From CAXTSE01 sp964246985 (GTDB lineage Bacteria > Actinomycetota > Actinomycetes > Actinomycetales > Microbacteriaceae): a stretch of 64,000 bases of DNA. The notes under the pieces were generated by a model, which was not told the origin of the DNA, made no database searches, and worked only from the letters and a program-made list of their open reading frames with translations. Position numbers and translations under genes: made by a program. Location of the stretch: positions 259,209 to 323,208 of the forward strand of contig CAXTSE010000001.1 of the NCBI GenBank assembly GCA_964246985.1. Reading direction: 5' to 3'. Positions 43,313 through 52,038 of the stretch are shown piece by piece; position 1 is the stretch's first letter; each line of letters begins with the position of its first letter.

Positions 43313-44259
43313 TCGAGGAGTGCTGCCGCCGTCGTCGAGTCAGTCACCAGTGTGTGCACGAGTCCACTCCGGAGGGTGGCCCGGATCGCATCCACTTTTC
43401 CCGGACCGCCAGCCACCGCGATGACCTCGCCGACGGCTCGTAGTTGGTCGGCGCGGATCGCGATCGTGCGCTCTAGCGCCGATGCCTCGATGACCGCACC
43501 CTGGGCGTCCAGAACACAGGAGCCCACGTCGGCGACGGCTCCGGATTCGGCTAGAGCGTCACGGGACGCGTCGTCGAACTCGCGGTAGAGCGACGACTCT
43601 CCTGACGTCCAGGCGCCGATGCCTATGAGCGCAACCGTCACCCTGTCGAATCGCTCCATCGTTGGCGCCAGGCTCGGGTCGTTGCGCAGTTGTTCCGCCA
43701 TTGCGACCGACCCGACGATGAACGGTGCGTGCAGCGGAAAGGCACGGCCGCGCGACACCGTAGCGAGCCGTCGGACGAGCTCGACCCCGTTTACGTCGAG
43801 CTTCGACGATGAGACCCCGCCCACGAGTTGAACGACGTCCGCCGGTGCGAGTTCGGCGACAGCCTCGACGACCTGTTCGAGAGTCGAACCCCAGGTGATG
43901 CCAAGCACGTCCTCGCGCGAGATCCGGCCGGCGAGCACCCTGGCCGCGGCGGATCCGAGTAGCCGGAGGGTATCCGTGTGGGCGTCGTCTCCCGCGACCG
44001 CGGCGATGCAGCGACGTATGCCGAACTTCCGTGCGACGAGGTCGCCCAGGTCGAGGTCGAGACCGGACGGTACATCTACCTGGATGCGCGCGATGCCCTG
44101 CTCTCGGGCCTCGTCGATGAGGCGGGCGACCCTGAATCGCGAGATTCCCAGCTCGTCGGCTATCTCGCTCTTCGACTTGCCGTCGAGGTAGTAACGGCGG
44201 GCAGCAATTGCCATCTCCCAGGCGCTGGTTCGACGGGGCACGGCGTCGGACTGCGACAT
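43309..44259 (-). CDS. SorC-type sugar-binding transcriptional regulator
   Basis: The 316-residue protein parallels the regulator at 36373: helix-turn-helix YYLDGKSKSEIADELGISRF, then a SorC domain with EDVLGITWGSTLEQVVE and VVQLVGGVSSS. ATG 44259 follows GAGGGG. It is divergent from the E2/E1 genes, and the intergenic region holds TGCTC/GAGCA palindromes like those near the first regulator. Confidence 0.92.
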   Translation of the reverse strand: MSQSDAVPRRTSAWEMAIAARRYYLDGKSKSEIADELGISRFRVARLIDEAREQGIARIQVDVPSGLDLDLGDLVARKFGIRRCIAAVAGDDAHTDTLRLLGSAAARVLAGRISREDVLGITWGSTLEQVVEAVAELAPADVVQLVGGVSSSKLDVNGVELVRRLATVSRGRAFPLHAPFIVGSVAMAEQLRNDPSLAPTMERFDRVTVALIGIGAWTSGESSLYREFDDASRDALAESGAVADVGSCVLDAQGAVIEASALERTIAIRADQLRAVGEVIAVAGGPGKVDAIRATLRSGLVHTLVTDSTTAAALLD

Positions 44260-44334
44260 GCTCTTCCCCTCGTCGGCGGTCACGCGACCGAGTCCAGTTT
44301 GACGCAACGCGGCGCGCTGACTAACCTGGCCAAG

Positions 44335-44367
44335 TGCTCAGTCGAGCATGCAACGCTCATTTGAGCA
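44335..44367. promoter_or_regulatory. SorC operator candidate, site 2
   Basis: TGCTCAGTCGAGCA (44335-44348) and GCTCATTTGAGC (44355-44366) are adjacent palindromes that share the TGCTC/GAGCA half-site with GCTCATATGAGC at 37456-37467. The cluster lies between the second SorC gene and the GTG of the E2 gene, ending 13 bases before it. Confidence 0.7.
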
Positions 44368-44379
44368 CAGGAGACTTGG

Positions 44380-45597
44380 GTGCACGAGATTCGCGTCCCC
44401 GCCACCGGGAATGCCGGCGAGGATGCCGTGCTGCTGGACTGGCTTGTCGAGCCCGGTGCAGAGGTCAGTGAGGGCGACACGATCGTCACCCTCGAGACCG
44501 CGAAAGCGACGCACGATGTCGTCGCCACGGCGACCGGCGTGCTGTTGGCCCGCTACTCCGATCAGGGTGACGACGCCCCCGAGCACGCTCTGCTCGCGGT
44601 CATCGGCGCGGCAGGCGAGACGCCTCCCGATGGCGCCCCGCTGAGCAGGGGCACGGAGTCCGCGGCCACCCTCTCCGCCCCGGTGGGTGCGGGGGCAGAG
44701 GCCACGGACGCCCACGCCGCCCCGCTCGACGGGTCTCGCATCTCCCCGCGAGCAGCGATCCTCGCCGGGCGCAACGGCATCGATCCCGCCCTGCTCACAG
44801 GCAGCGGTCCCCGTGGACGGATCATCGTGCTCGACGTGATCGCAGCCAAGCAGGCAGCGTCGACGGCAACAGCCCCCTCCCCAGCAGCTGTACACGCTGC
44901 CCCTTCTGACAGCGACGCCTCGTCGTACGACTCGGTTCGAGTCTCGGGAGCACGCAAGGTCACCGCGCAGCGGATGCACGCCTCCTTGCAGAACAGCGCG
45001 CAGGTCACGCTCACCCGATACGCCGACGCGGGTCCGCTCACCGCCTACCTGCGCCGCCTGCGCGAAGCGACCCCGGATCTCGGCCTGCCGAGGCTCTCTG
45101 TCAACGACCTCGTCCTCTTCGCTACGGCGCGCGCGGTAGCGCGACACCCGGAGGCGAACGCGACCTTCGACTGGGACGAGATCCGCCGCTATCGTCGGGT
45201 CGACCTCGGTTTCGCCGTCGACACCGGGGCCGCGCTACTCGTACCGGTGCTTCAGGATGCTGGGTCGATGAGTCTGGCCGACCTCGCCCGCGCGGGGTCG
45301 GCAGCCATCGAGAAGGCACGCGCTGGGACACTCACCCCGGAAGACGTGTCGGGTGGCACCTTCACGGTGAGCAACCTCGGCGGAATGGGCGTCCATTGGT
45401 TCACCCCGGTCCTGAATCCACCCCAGGTCTGCATCCTCGGCGTCGGGCGCGCGCTGCCGTCGAGCCCGGTCGGCCCCGACCTCATGCCGCTCTCACTCAC
45501 CTTTGACCACCGCGCTCTCGACGGCGCCGCCGCTGCCGCGGTTCTCGCCGACATCGCGGCATCCATCGAGACCGTCGACGTCGTCGCCGCCCTCTGA
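44380..45597 (+). CDS. Dihydrolipoamide acyltransferase, E2 of a 2-oxoacid dehydrogenase
   Basis: The 405-residue protein has a lipoyl domain (residues 1-75) with the lipoylated Lys42 in TLETAKATHD, a linker, a small peripheral-subunit-binding domain (SPRAAILAGRNGIDPALL, about 117-140), and a catalytic domain ending in DHRALDG, the HxxxDG active-site motif, after FTVSNLGGMGVHWFTPV. GTG 44380 follows CAGGAG. With the fused E1 it forms an acyl-transferring complex; the E3 flavoprotein must come from elsewhere. Placement in a sugar operon suggests a substrate such as a 2-oxoacid or acyloin from that sugar. Confidence 0.9.
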   Translation: MHEIRVPATGNAGEDAVLLDWLVEPGAEVSEGDTIVTLETAKATHDVVATATGVLLARYSDQGDDAPEHALLAVIGAAGETPPDGAPLSRGTESAATLSAPVGAGAEATDAHAAPLDGSRISPRAAILAGRNGIDPALLTGSGPRGRIIVLDVIAAKQAASTATAPSPAAVHAAPSDSDASSYDSVRVSGARKVTAQRMHASLQNSAQVTLTRYADAGPLTAYLRRLREATPDLGLPRLSVNDLVLFATARAVARHPEANATFDWDEIRRYRRVDLGFAVDTGAALLVPVLQDAGSMSLADLARAGSAAIEKARAGTLTPEDVSGGTFTVSNLGGMGVHWFTPVLNPPQVCILGVGRALPSSPVGPDLMPLSLTFDHRALDGAAAAAVLADIAASIETVDVVAAL

Positions 45598-45613
45598 CCC
45601 GCAGAAAGCCGCC

Positions 45614-48076
45614 ATGCCCAAGGAACTGCTCATCGATCCCGCCGTCGTCCGCCAGACCGGACGTCTCGAGTTCGCTCCGATCCCCGTCAACGCCTACCGT
45701 TCGACGCTTGCCGCCGAGACGGAGCGGTACGGCGTCGACGCCCTCATCGGCATCGCGCGCGACATGATCGTCATCCGTGAGTTCGAGTTGATGCTTGACT
45801 CCATCAAGAAGCAGGGCAGCTACAACGGCGTCGACTACGTACACGCCGGTCCCGCACACCTGTCGATCGGTCAAGAAGCATCCGCCGTCGGTCAGGCATT
45901 CGGGCTCGGTGTCGAGGATCGCGTGTTCGGCAGCCATCGCAGCCACGGCGAGGTCATCGCAAAGGGCCTGAGCGCCATCCGCACAGGGGACCTGGATCAC
46001 ATCCTCGCGGATATGCGCGCCTGGTCCGGTGGTGCGACCTGGACCGCGAGCGAACGCCTGATGCCCGGCGTCGATGAGCGAGCGGAGGCAGTCAACTTCC
46101 TTCTCTACGGCATGGCCGCCGAGACCTTCGGCCGTTCGACCGGATTCAATCGCGGACTCGGGGGAAGCATGCATGCCTTCTTCCCGCCGCTCGGCATCTA
46201 TCCGAACAACGCGATCGTCGGGGGCTCCGCACCGCTCGCCACCGGTGCCGCTCTGCACAACCGACTCCGCAATGCGCCAGGAATCGTCGTTGCGAGCATC
46301 GGTGACGCCTCAACCGGATGCGGACCCGTCTGGGAGTCGTTCAACTTCGCCGGCATGGCTCAGCTGAAGACACTGATGGACGACGATCACCGAGGCGGAT
46401 TGCCGGTGGTCTTCTTCATCGTCAACAACTTCTACGGCATGGGCGGTCAGACCATCGGCGAGACGATGGCCTATGACCGAGTTGCCCGGATCGCTGCCGG
46501 CGTCAACGCCGAGAGCATGCACGCCCAGACGATCGATGGCAACAACCCCCTCGCAGTCATCGACGCGATGGAGACGGCTCGCGTTCACCTCGAAGCCGGC
46601 GACGGACCCGTCCTCATCGACTGCCAGACCTACCGCCAGTCCGGCCACTCGCCGAGCGACGCGTCGTCGTACCGCTCCAAGGACGAACAGGATCTCTGGG
46701 CGGCCGCCGACCCGATCGACAGCTACCTGACACATCTCGGCGATCTCGTAAGCGACGCCCAGCGCGCGCAGCTGGCCTCCGACGCCCAGCGACTCGTCAC
46801 AGCCGCCTTGCGCTCGGCGGTAGATCCAGATGCCTCGCCGCGGCTGTCGCTCCGTGCCGACCCGCAGGTGATGGCCTCTATCACGTTCGCGAACACCGTG
46901 ATCGATCTCGCTGACGCCCCGCGAGCCGAGGTGCTCGTCCCCCTGGAGCAGCTCTCCCGCACCGCTGCGCTCGCCCGCAAGTCGCGCACCGGAGTCGTCG
47001 ACGGTGCCGAGCTCGGGAGCATGAAAGCCGTCACGTTCCGCGATGCGCTGTTCGAGTCCATCGCCGCCCACGCGGCTGCCGACGACAGGCTGGCCTTCTG
47101 GGGAGAGGAGAATCGCGACTGGGATGGCGCATTCGGCGTCTACCGCGGAATGACCGAGATGCTTCCCCGCCACCGGCTCTTCAACGCCCCGATCTCGGAG
47201 GCAGCGATTGTCGGGACGGGAGTGGGCTTTGCCCTTGCGGGCGGTCGGGCGTGCGTCGAGCTGATGTACGCCGACTTCATCGGCCGGGCGGGCGACGAGA
47301 TACTTAACCAGCTCGCAAAATGGCCCGCGATGTCCGGCGGTCTGATGCGGACACCGATGGTGCTGCGTGTGTCGGTGGGCAGCAAGTACGGCGCACAGCA
47401 CTCGCAGGACTGGAGCTCGATGGTCGCGAGCGTGCCCGGTCTCAAGGTCGTGTTCCCCGCAACCCCACGGGATGCGAAGGGCTTGATGGCGAGCGCCCTC
47501 TCCGGCGACGATCCCGTGGTGTTCTTCGAGAGTCAGCGCCTGTATGACAGCGTCGAGACGGTGCACCCGGAGGGCATTCCCGCCGAGTACTATCGCACCC
47601 CGATCGGAGAACCCGCCATCGTTCGCGAGGGGGGCGACCTGACGATCCTAACCGTCGGCGCGGCGCTCTACCGTGCTCTCGATGCGGCGAGGGAACTCGA
47701 GGCGACTCACGGGCTCACTGTCGAGATCATCGACGCCCGCAGCCTCGTCCCGTTCGACTACGAGAAGGTCCTCGCGTCTGTCGCGAAGACCGGGCGTCTG
47801 ATGGTCGTGTCGGATGCCTGCCTGCGGGGCAGTTGGGCGACCACCGTCGCGAGCCGTGTTCAGCTCGAATCCTTCGACGACCTAGACGCGCCAGTCGTCA
47901 CGCTCGGGGCCCGCAACTGGATCGCTCCGCCTGCCGAGCTCGAGTGGGACTACTTCGTCACCGCGCAGGACATTCTGGATGCGGTGCACACCCGCATCCT
48001 GCCGCTGGCTGGGCACGTTACGCAGGACGGTCCGGGGGCCGAGGGGTCACTGACGGAGTCGCGGCTGGGCCTGTGA
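45614..48076 (+). CDS. Fused alpha-beta E1 of a TPP-dependent 2-oxoacid/acetoin-type dehydrogenase
   Basis: The 820-residue protein combines an E1-alpha-like half (about 40-430: GPAHLSIGQEASAVGQAF, SHRSHGEVIAKGL, the TPP motif GDASTGCGPVWESFNFA) and an E1-beta-like half (about 475-820: FWGEENRDWDGAFGVYRGM, EAAIVGTGVGFALAG, KYGAQHSQDWSSMV, EIIDARSLVPFDYEKV). ATG 45614 starts 17 bases after the E2 stop. In most actinobacteria the two halves are separate genes; single-chain forms are rarer. It decarboxylates a 2-oxoacid or cleaves an acyloin and hands the acyl group to E2. Confidence 0.92.
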   Translation: MPKELLIDPAVVRQTGRLEFAPIPVNAYRSTLAAETERYGVDALIGIARDMIVIREFELMLDSIKKQGSYNGVDYVHAGPAHLSIGQEASAVGQAFGLGVEDRVFGSHRSHGEVIAKGLSAIRTGDLDHILADMRAWSGGATWTASERLMPGVDERAEAVNFLLYGMAAETFGRSTGFNRGLGGSMHAFFPPLGIYPNNAIVGGSAPLATGAALHNRLRNAPGIVVASIGDASTGCGPVWESFNFAGMAQLKTLMDDDHRGGLPVVFFIVNNFYGMGGQTIGETMAYDRVARIAAGVNAESMHAQTIDGNNPLAVIDAMETARVHLEAGDGPVLIDCQTYRQSGHSPSDASSYRSKDEQDLWAAADPIDSYLTHLGDLVSDAQRAQLASDAQRLVTAALRSAVDPDASPRLSLRADPQVMASITFANTVIDLADAPRAEVLVPLEQLSRTAALARKSRTGVVDGAELGSMKAVTFRDALFESIAAHAAADDRLAFWGEENRDWDGAFGVYRGMTEMLPRHRLFNAPISEAAIVGTGVGFALAGGRACVELMYADFIGRAGDEILNQLAKWPAMSGGLMRTPMVLRVSVGSKYGAQHSQDWSSMVASVPGLKVVFPATPRDAKGLMASALSGDDPVVFFESQRLYDSVETVHPEGIPAEYYRTPIGEPAIVREGGDLTILTVGAALYRALDAARELEATHGLTVEIIDARSLVPFDYEKVLASVAKTGRLMVVSDACLRGSWATTVASRVQLESFDDLDAPVVTLGARNWIAPPAELEWDYFVTAQDILDAVHTRILPLAGHVTQDGPGAEGSLTESRLGL

Positions 48077-48115
48077 CTAGAACTGGCTGGACAGGCGGGC
48101 CGGCGACGAAGTCGA

Positions 48116-48766
48116 CTAACTGACTGGAGTCCCAGTTCGCGCGATGAGGAAGATGCCGCGAACATTCGGATCTTTCAGAGTGTCGAGCATGACCCGTGCT
48201 ACGGAAGCTCGAGAGACAGAGGCGGGAAAACAAGTGCGGCGCACATCGGAGAGCGACACCGCCGTGGAGTCGGTTGCGCGCTTGTTTGTAAGCGGGCCGG
48301 CATGTATCACAGTCTCGCCAGCGTCGAGGATCAGTCCATCGGCAATGACCTTGTCGTCATACTCCGCGCCAAGCACCACTTTCAGTAGTTTGTGAGCGAG
48401 AAGACCTACGACGCCGGACGAGCGTCCCGTACCTACGGCACCAAGCCAAATGACGCGGGCCGGCTGTGCAGCAAGAAGCGCTCTGGCACCGGCTGCCAGC
48501 ACCCCGGCGTCGTCCTTCGATCGCGATCCGAGGCCGGACATGACGACGCTATCCGCGGTGATCGCGGCGGCGATCGACGCGGCGTCGCGCACGTCACCTT
48601 CGTGCACTGTCAGCCTCGGGTGCGGCGCGTGGTCGTAACGCGATCGATCGCGAACGAGGGCGTGTACGTCGTGTCCGCGGCTTAAGGCCTCGTCGACCAG
48701 AAGGGTTCCCGTGGCTCCGCTTGCGCCGAGTACAACAACTCGACGCCGCGATTCCGCCACGATCAT
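48116..48766 (-). CDS. NAD(P)-binding SDR-like oxidoreductase
   Basis: The 216-residue protein is an atypical short-chain dehydrogenase (NAD(P)H-binding, NmrA/YwnB type): VVVLGASGATGTLLVDEAL with the GASGATG glycine motif, VHALVRDRSRY, VHEGDVRDAAS, and VIWLGAVGTGRS. The catalytic Tyr-x3-Lys is not evident, as is usual in this group. It overlaps the phosphatase-like gene by 4 nt, so the two form an operon. Confidence 0.85.
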   Translation of the reverse strand: MIVAESRRRVVVLGASGATGTLLVDEALSRGHDVHALVRDRSRYDHAPHPRLTVHEGDVRDAASIAAAITADSVVMSGLGSRSKDDAGVLAAGARALLAAQPARVIWLGAVGTGRSSGVVGLLAHKLLKVVLGAEYDDKVIADGLILDAGETVIHAGPLTNKRATDSTAVSLSDVRRTCFPASVSRASVARVMLDTLKDPNVRGIFLIARTGTPVS

Positions 48767-49575
48767 TTGACACTCGCGAGGGCAAGGCGGGCTGGCTCAT
48801 GAACGCCGACGGCGGCGAGCAGAATTGTGTCGGCTCCGGGCGCCCAGGGGTTACCGGCGATGGTCGTCACGACACCTCCGGCTTCAGTGGTCAGCAGTAC
48901 CCCCGCGGCCACCCCACCCAGGTTCGGCTCGTACTGCCAGAACGCGTCAATATGGCCCGTGGCAACAGCGAGAATCGAGAACGTCGAAGGCACCTGCACG
49001 CGCACCAGGAGTGCATTCCCAAGCATCACGGTGACGGACTCCCCAATGCGTCGGTAGGTGTTGACCTGCCCCGCCTCGGCCTGACCGGTGCCCACGATAG
49101 CGACTTCGAGACCCTGCTTCACGGACGTACGCATCGACGCTCCGTTTACGTACGCGCCGCCATTACGCACCGCCGTGAAGGTGAGATCACCAACGGGCTG
49201 CCGGACCACCGCCACTACCGGCAGTCCATCGCGGATGAGCGCGATCGAGACGCCCCACTCTGGGAGTCCGTGTACGTGATTGACGTTGCCCTCGACCGTG
49301 TCGACCACCCACCACTCCCCAGTGGGCAGTGGGCCAGTCTCCTGCTCGCGTTCCATCCAGCGTGCATTCGGCACCTTCTGCCCGAGCTCTTCGCGGAGTC
49401 CGGCTGACGCGGCGGCCTCGTTTGCGCGTATGGCGGCGATCATGTCAAGGCGATCAGCCGGTCTCTTCGACTCGGCAAAGCGCGCAAGCAGACGATCGCC
49501 CGCCGCAGAAGCGATCCGTTCAACAGAATGCATCAGCTCGACGTCGCTCGGTTCTGCGCTGTCGCGGTACTGCAT
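48763..49575 (-). CDS. Inositol-monophosphatase-like protein with altered active site
   Basis: The 270-residue protein has the IMPase fold pattern but changed metal ligands. The usual DPIDGT motif reads VVDTVEGN (residues 90-97), so the second Asp is Glu; the usual WDxAAG motif reads NLGGVAAG, with the metal-binding Asp replaced by Gly. EREQ at 75-78 provides the Glu pair region. Such changes suggest reduced or altered phosphatase activity, or a new substrate. AAGGAG precedes ATG 49575. It is divergent from a LysR regulator. Confidence 0.75.
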   Translation of the reverse strand: MQYRDSAEPSDVELMHSVERIASAAGDRLLARFAESKRPADRLDMIAAIRANEAAASAGLREELGQKVPNARWMEREQETGPLPTGEWWVVDTVEGNVNHVHGLPEWGVSIALIRDGLPVVAVVRQPVGDLTFTAVRNGGAYVNGASMRTSVKQGLEVAIVGTGQAEAGQVNTYRRIGESVTVMLGNALLVRVQVPSTFSILAVATGHIDAFWQYEPNLGGVAAGVLLTTEAGGVVTTIAGNPWAPGADTILLAAVGVHEPARLALASVK

Positions 49576-49626
49576 GGTTACTCCTTCGCTGGGATGTAAG
49601 ACCACGCTAGGCACGCCGCTAGAATA

Positions 49627-49643
49627 AATACAGTGCATGTATT
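49627..49643. promoter_or_regulatory. LysR-type operator candidate
   Basis: AATACAGTGCATGTATT is a 17-base perfect palindrome (arms AATACA and TGTATT around GTGCA) in the 61-base gap between the phosphatase-like and LysR genes, overlapping the proposed LysR ATG. Autorepression by LysR at such T-N11-A sites is common. Confidence 0.65.
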
Positions 49644-50569
49644 GCAACAATGAAATTAGTCTGCTGCATGTGGATCTCAACCTTCTAGTTGTGCTCGATG
49701 CACTGATCGAGCACGAGAGCGTGCGGGACGCGGCGGAATCCCTGCACCTGACCCCGCCGGCCGTTAGCCATGCACTGCGCCGACTGCGGCAATGTACGGG
49801 CGACGACGTGCTGGTCCGGAACGGTAGGGTAATGATTCCAACACCACGTGCCTTGCAGCTTCGGGACGAAGTCAAGGAGTTGGTGACTCGCGCAACGCTC
49901 GTGCTCTCGCCGACCTCGACGCTGGACCTTGCGCGGCTCGAACGGTCGTTCGTGGTGAGGGGCAACGACGCCTTGCTCGGCGCAGTGGCCCCCGCGCTGA
50001 TAGCGGAGGTCGCTCAGGCGGCGCCGAGTGTCACCCTTACCTTGCTGGGGGAGCAGCCCGTCGACGGACAGGAGCTCATTAGGGGCACGGCCGACCTCGA
50101 GATAGGTGGACCTCGGCCGCCATCCACCTCGTTGCGGTCTCGCACGATCGGTGAGGATCGACTGGTCGTCGCGATGCGTCGCGAGCATCCGCTCGCCGAC
50201 CGCGGCAATCTGACATTGACAGAGTTTGCGGGGGCCATGCACGTCGTCGTCTCGCGCCGGGGCAGGCTGCGCGGTCCGATTGACGACGGCCTCGCCGCGG
50301 CGAACCTAAAGCGTCGTGTCGTCGCCTCGGTGCCGTCGACGGCGATCGCACTCGATGTCGTACGGCGCGGTGACGCTGTCACTGCTGTTGCGAGTCACCT
50401 AGTTCCGAACGAAAACCTTGCGGCCCTGCCGCTTCCGCTCGAGCTTGCTCCGCTTCCGGCGGTCATCACCTGGCACCGGCGGAACGAGTCGGACCCGGCG
50501 CACCAGTGGCTGCGGGACCGAGTTGCCGATCTCCTGGCCGGGATACTCATCAAGCCGTCTGAATTTTGA
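49637..50569 (+). CDS. LysR-family transcriptional regulator
   Basis: The 310-residue protein has a LysR helix-turn-helix (DLNLLVVLDALIEHESVRDA, AESLHLTPPAVSHALRRLR) and the substrate-binding domain. The ATG 49637 overlaps the palindrome; GTG 49670, which gives VDLNLLVVLDAL, is a more typical family start and would leave the palindrome free. No clear ribosome-binding site supports either. It probably controls the divergent phosphatase-like/SDR operon. Confidence 0.9.
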   Translation: MYCNNEISLLHVDLNLLVVLDALIEHESVRDAAESLHLTPPAVSHALRRLRQCTGDDVLVRNGRVMIPTPRALQLRDEVKELVTRATLVLSPTSTLDLARLERSFVVRGNDALLGAVAPALIAEVAQAAPSVTLTLLGEQPVDGQELIRGTADLEIGGPRPPSTSLRSRTIGEDRLVVAMRREHPLADRGNLTLTEFAGAMHVVVSRRGRLRGPIDDGLAAANLKRRVVASVPSTAIALDVVRRGDAVTAVASHLVPNENLAALPLPLELAPLPAVITWHRRNESDPAHQWLRDRVADLLAGILIKPSEF

Positions 50570-50742
50570 CTACGTTGACCGGTCTGTACGAGGTGCCGGC
50601 GTGGTTCACTTGCGCGTTCTCGGCTAGCGCCATCGAACGCGAACTCGGTAACGACCCCGTAGGGCGATTTGGTTGCGGAGCCCAGGCTTGAATTCGTAGG
50701 CGGGTTGCTCATGCCCCAATCCAGGGCAAAGGAACGAATCGG

Positions 50743-51753
50743 TCACTCGCGGTCGGTGCCATCGATCGCGAAGGAATCAATCGCAACTAGCTCATCAGCC
50801 GTCAGGGGCTCGGCATTGGCGGCGCCAACGCTGCTTTCCAGCTGTGCAACGCTCGACGCCCCGACAAGCGCCGACGTGATCTGAGAGTGCCGCAGCACCC
50901 AGGTGAGCGCCAACTGGGCGAGGGTCTGCCCGCGCTCTTTCGCGATCGCATCGAGACCGCGGACCCGACTGAGGTACGCCGCGCTGATGTTCTTCTCCGA
51001 CATCGAGCGCCCCTCGGCCGCACGGGAGTCGGAGGGGATGCCGCTGAGGTAGCGGTCGGTGAGCAACCCCTGCGCAAGCGGCGAGAATACGATGCTGCCG
51101 GCGCCGACCTGCTCGAGCACCGTGAAGAGACCCTGTTCGATGTGTCGGTCGAACATGTTGTACCGGGGCTGGTGAATCAAAAGGGGTATTCCCTCGGCCG
51201 CCAGCGCGGCAGCAGCGGCTTGGGTCTGCTCGGGGTCGTAGTTAGAGACTCCTGCGTAGAGTGCGCGGCCGGACTTAACTGCCGTTGCGAGGGCACCCAT
51301 GGTCTCCTCGATTGGCGTCGCGGGATCGGGGCGATGCGAATAGAAGATGTCAACATAGTCCAGGCCCATCCGCGACAGCGACTGGTCAAGGGAACTGAGC
51401 ATGTGCTTGCGCGACCCAAAGTCGCCGTACGGGCCCGCCCACATTTCGTAGCCGGCCTTCGTTGAGATTACGAGCTCGTCTCGGTACAGCAGCAGATCAC
51501 TGTGCAGGATTGTCCCGAAATTGCGTTCTGCGGCGCCGTTGACCGGGCCGTAGTTATTGGCGAGATCGAAGTGCGTGACGCCCAGATCGAAGGCACGGCG
51601 CAGAATCGCGCGTTGAGTGTCAAGAGTGCGGTCGGACCCGAAATTGTTCCAGAGACCTAGTGAGATTTCTGGAAGCCGCAAGCCGCTACGTCCCACCCGT
51701 GGATAAGGCATCCGGCCGTCGTAACGATCAATGGACGGAAGGTAATCACTCAT
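50743..51753 (-). CDS. Aldo/keto reductase, YghZ/L-glyceraldehyde-3-phosphate reductase type
   Basis: The 336-residue protein has the aldo/keto reductase tetrad (THFDLANNYG with Asp and Tyr, ISTKAGYEMWAGPYGDFGSR with Lys, IFYSHRPDP with His) and family features of the YghZ group, such as HQPRYNMFDR and VFSPLAQGLLTDRYL. It uses NADPH to reduce aldehydes. Start is taken as ATG 51753 (MSDYLPS). It stands alone; 285 bases without a gene follow upstream. Confidence 0.92.
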   Translation of the reverse strand: MSDYLPSIDRYDGRMPYPRVGRSGLRLPEISLGLWNNFGSDRTLDTQRAILRRAFDLGVTHFDLANNYGPVNGAAERNFGTILHSDLLLYRDELVISTKAGYEMWAGPYGDFGSRKHMLSSLDQSLSRMGLDYVDIFYSHRPDPATPIEETMGALATAVKSGRALYAGVSNYDPEQTQAAAAALAAEGIPLLIHQPRYNMFDRHIEQGLFTVLEQVGAGSIVFSPLAQGLLTDRYLSGIPSDSRAAEGRSMSEKNISAAYLSRVRGLDAIAKERGQTLAQLALTWVLRHSQITSALVGASSVAQLESSVGAANAEPLTADELVAIDSFAIDGTDRE

Positions 51754-52038
51754 GTGAGGCCGTTCGTTCGGACGTCGCATCTAGGCCAGGTCGACGATTC
51801 GTATGAAGTATATTGAATCTGTTCAAAGCCGCGATTACGCGGGCCATCGGAGAGTCGGCGACGTCGTGCGCCTCAGTTGTCGCCTTGACTGCAATGCCAG
51901 AGATCTTGCTCCGCGACTCGCGTATATGCCCCGATACAAATGGCAATCCGGCCCGCAGATGCCGAGTGCTCTGGATCGGAACCGGTTCGGTCTTCCGGGC
52001 AGCGAGCCCTGTGTGCGACATGCGATTAGAGCATTAGG

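Noticed and set aside
46310..47566. 418-codon minus-strand frame inside the E1 gene
   Set aside because: Low-complexity composition and complete overlap with conserved E1 motifs on the other strand.
44380..48076. Housekeeping pyruvate dehydrogenase complex
   Set aside because: Actinobacterial pyruvate dehydrogenase normally uses a homodimeric AceE; a single-chain alpha-beta E1 in a SorC-controlled sugar locus without E3 is a specialised complex.
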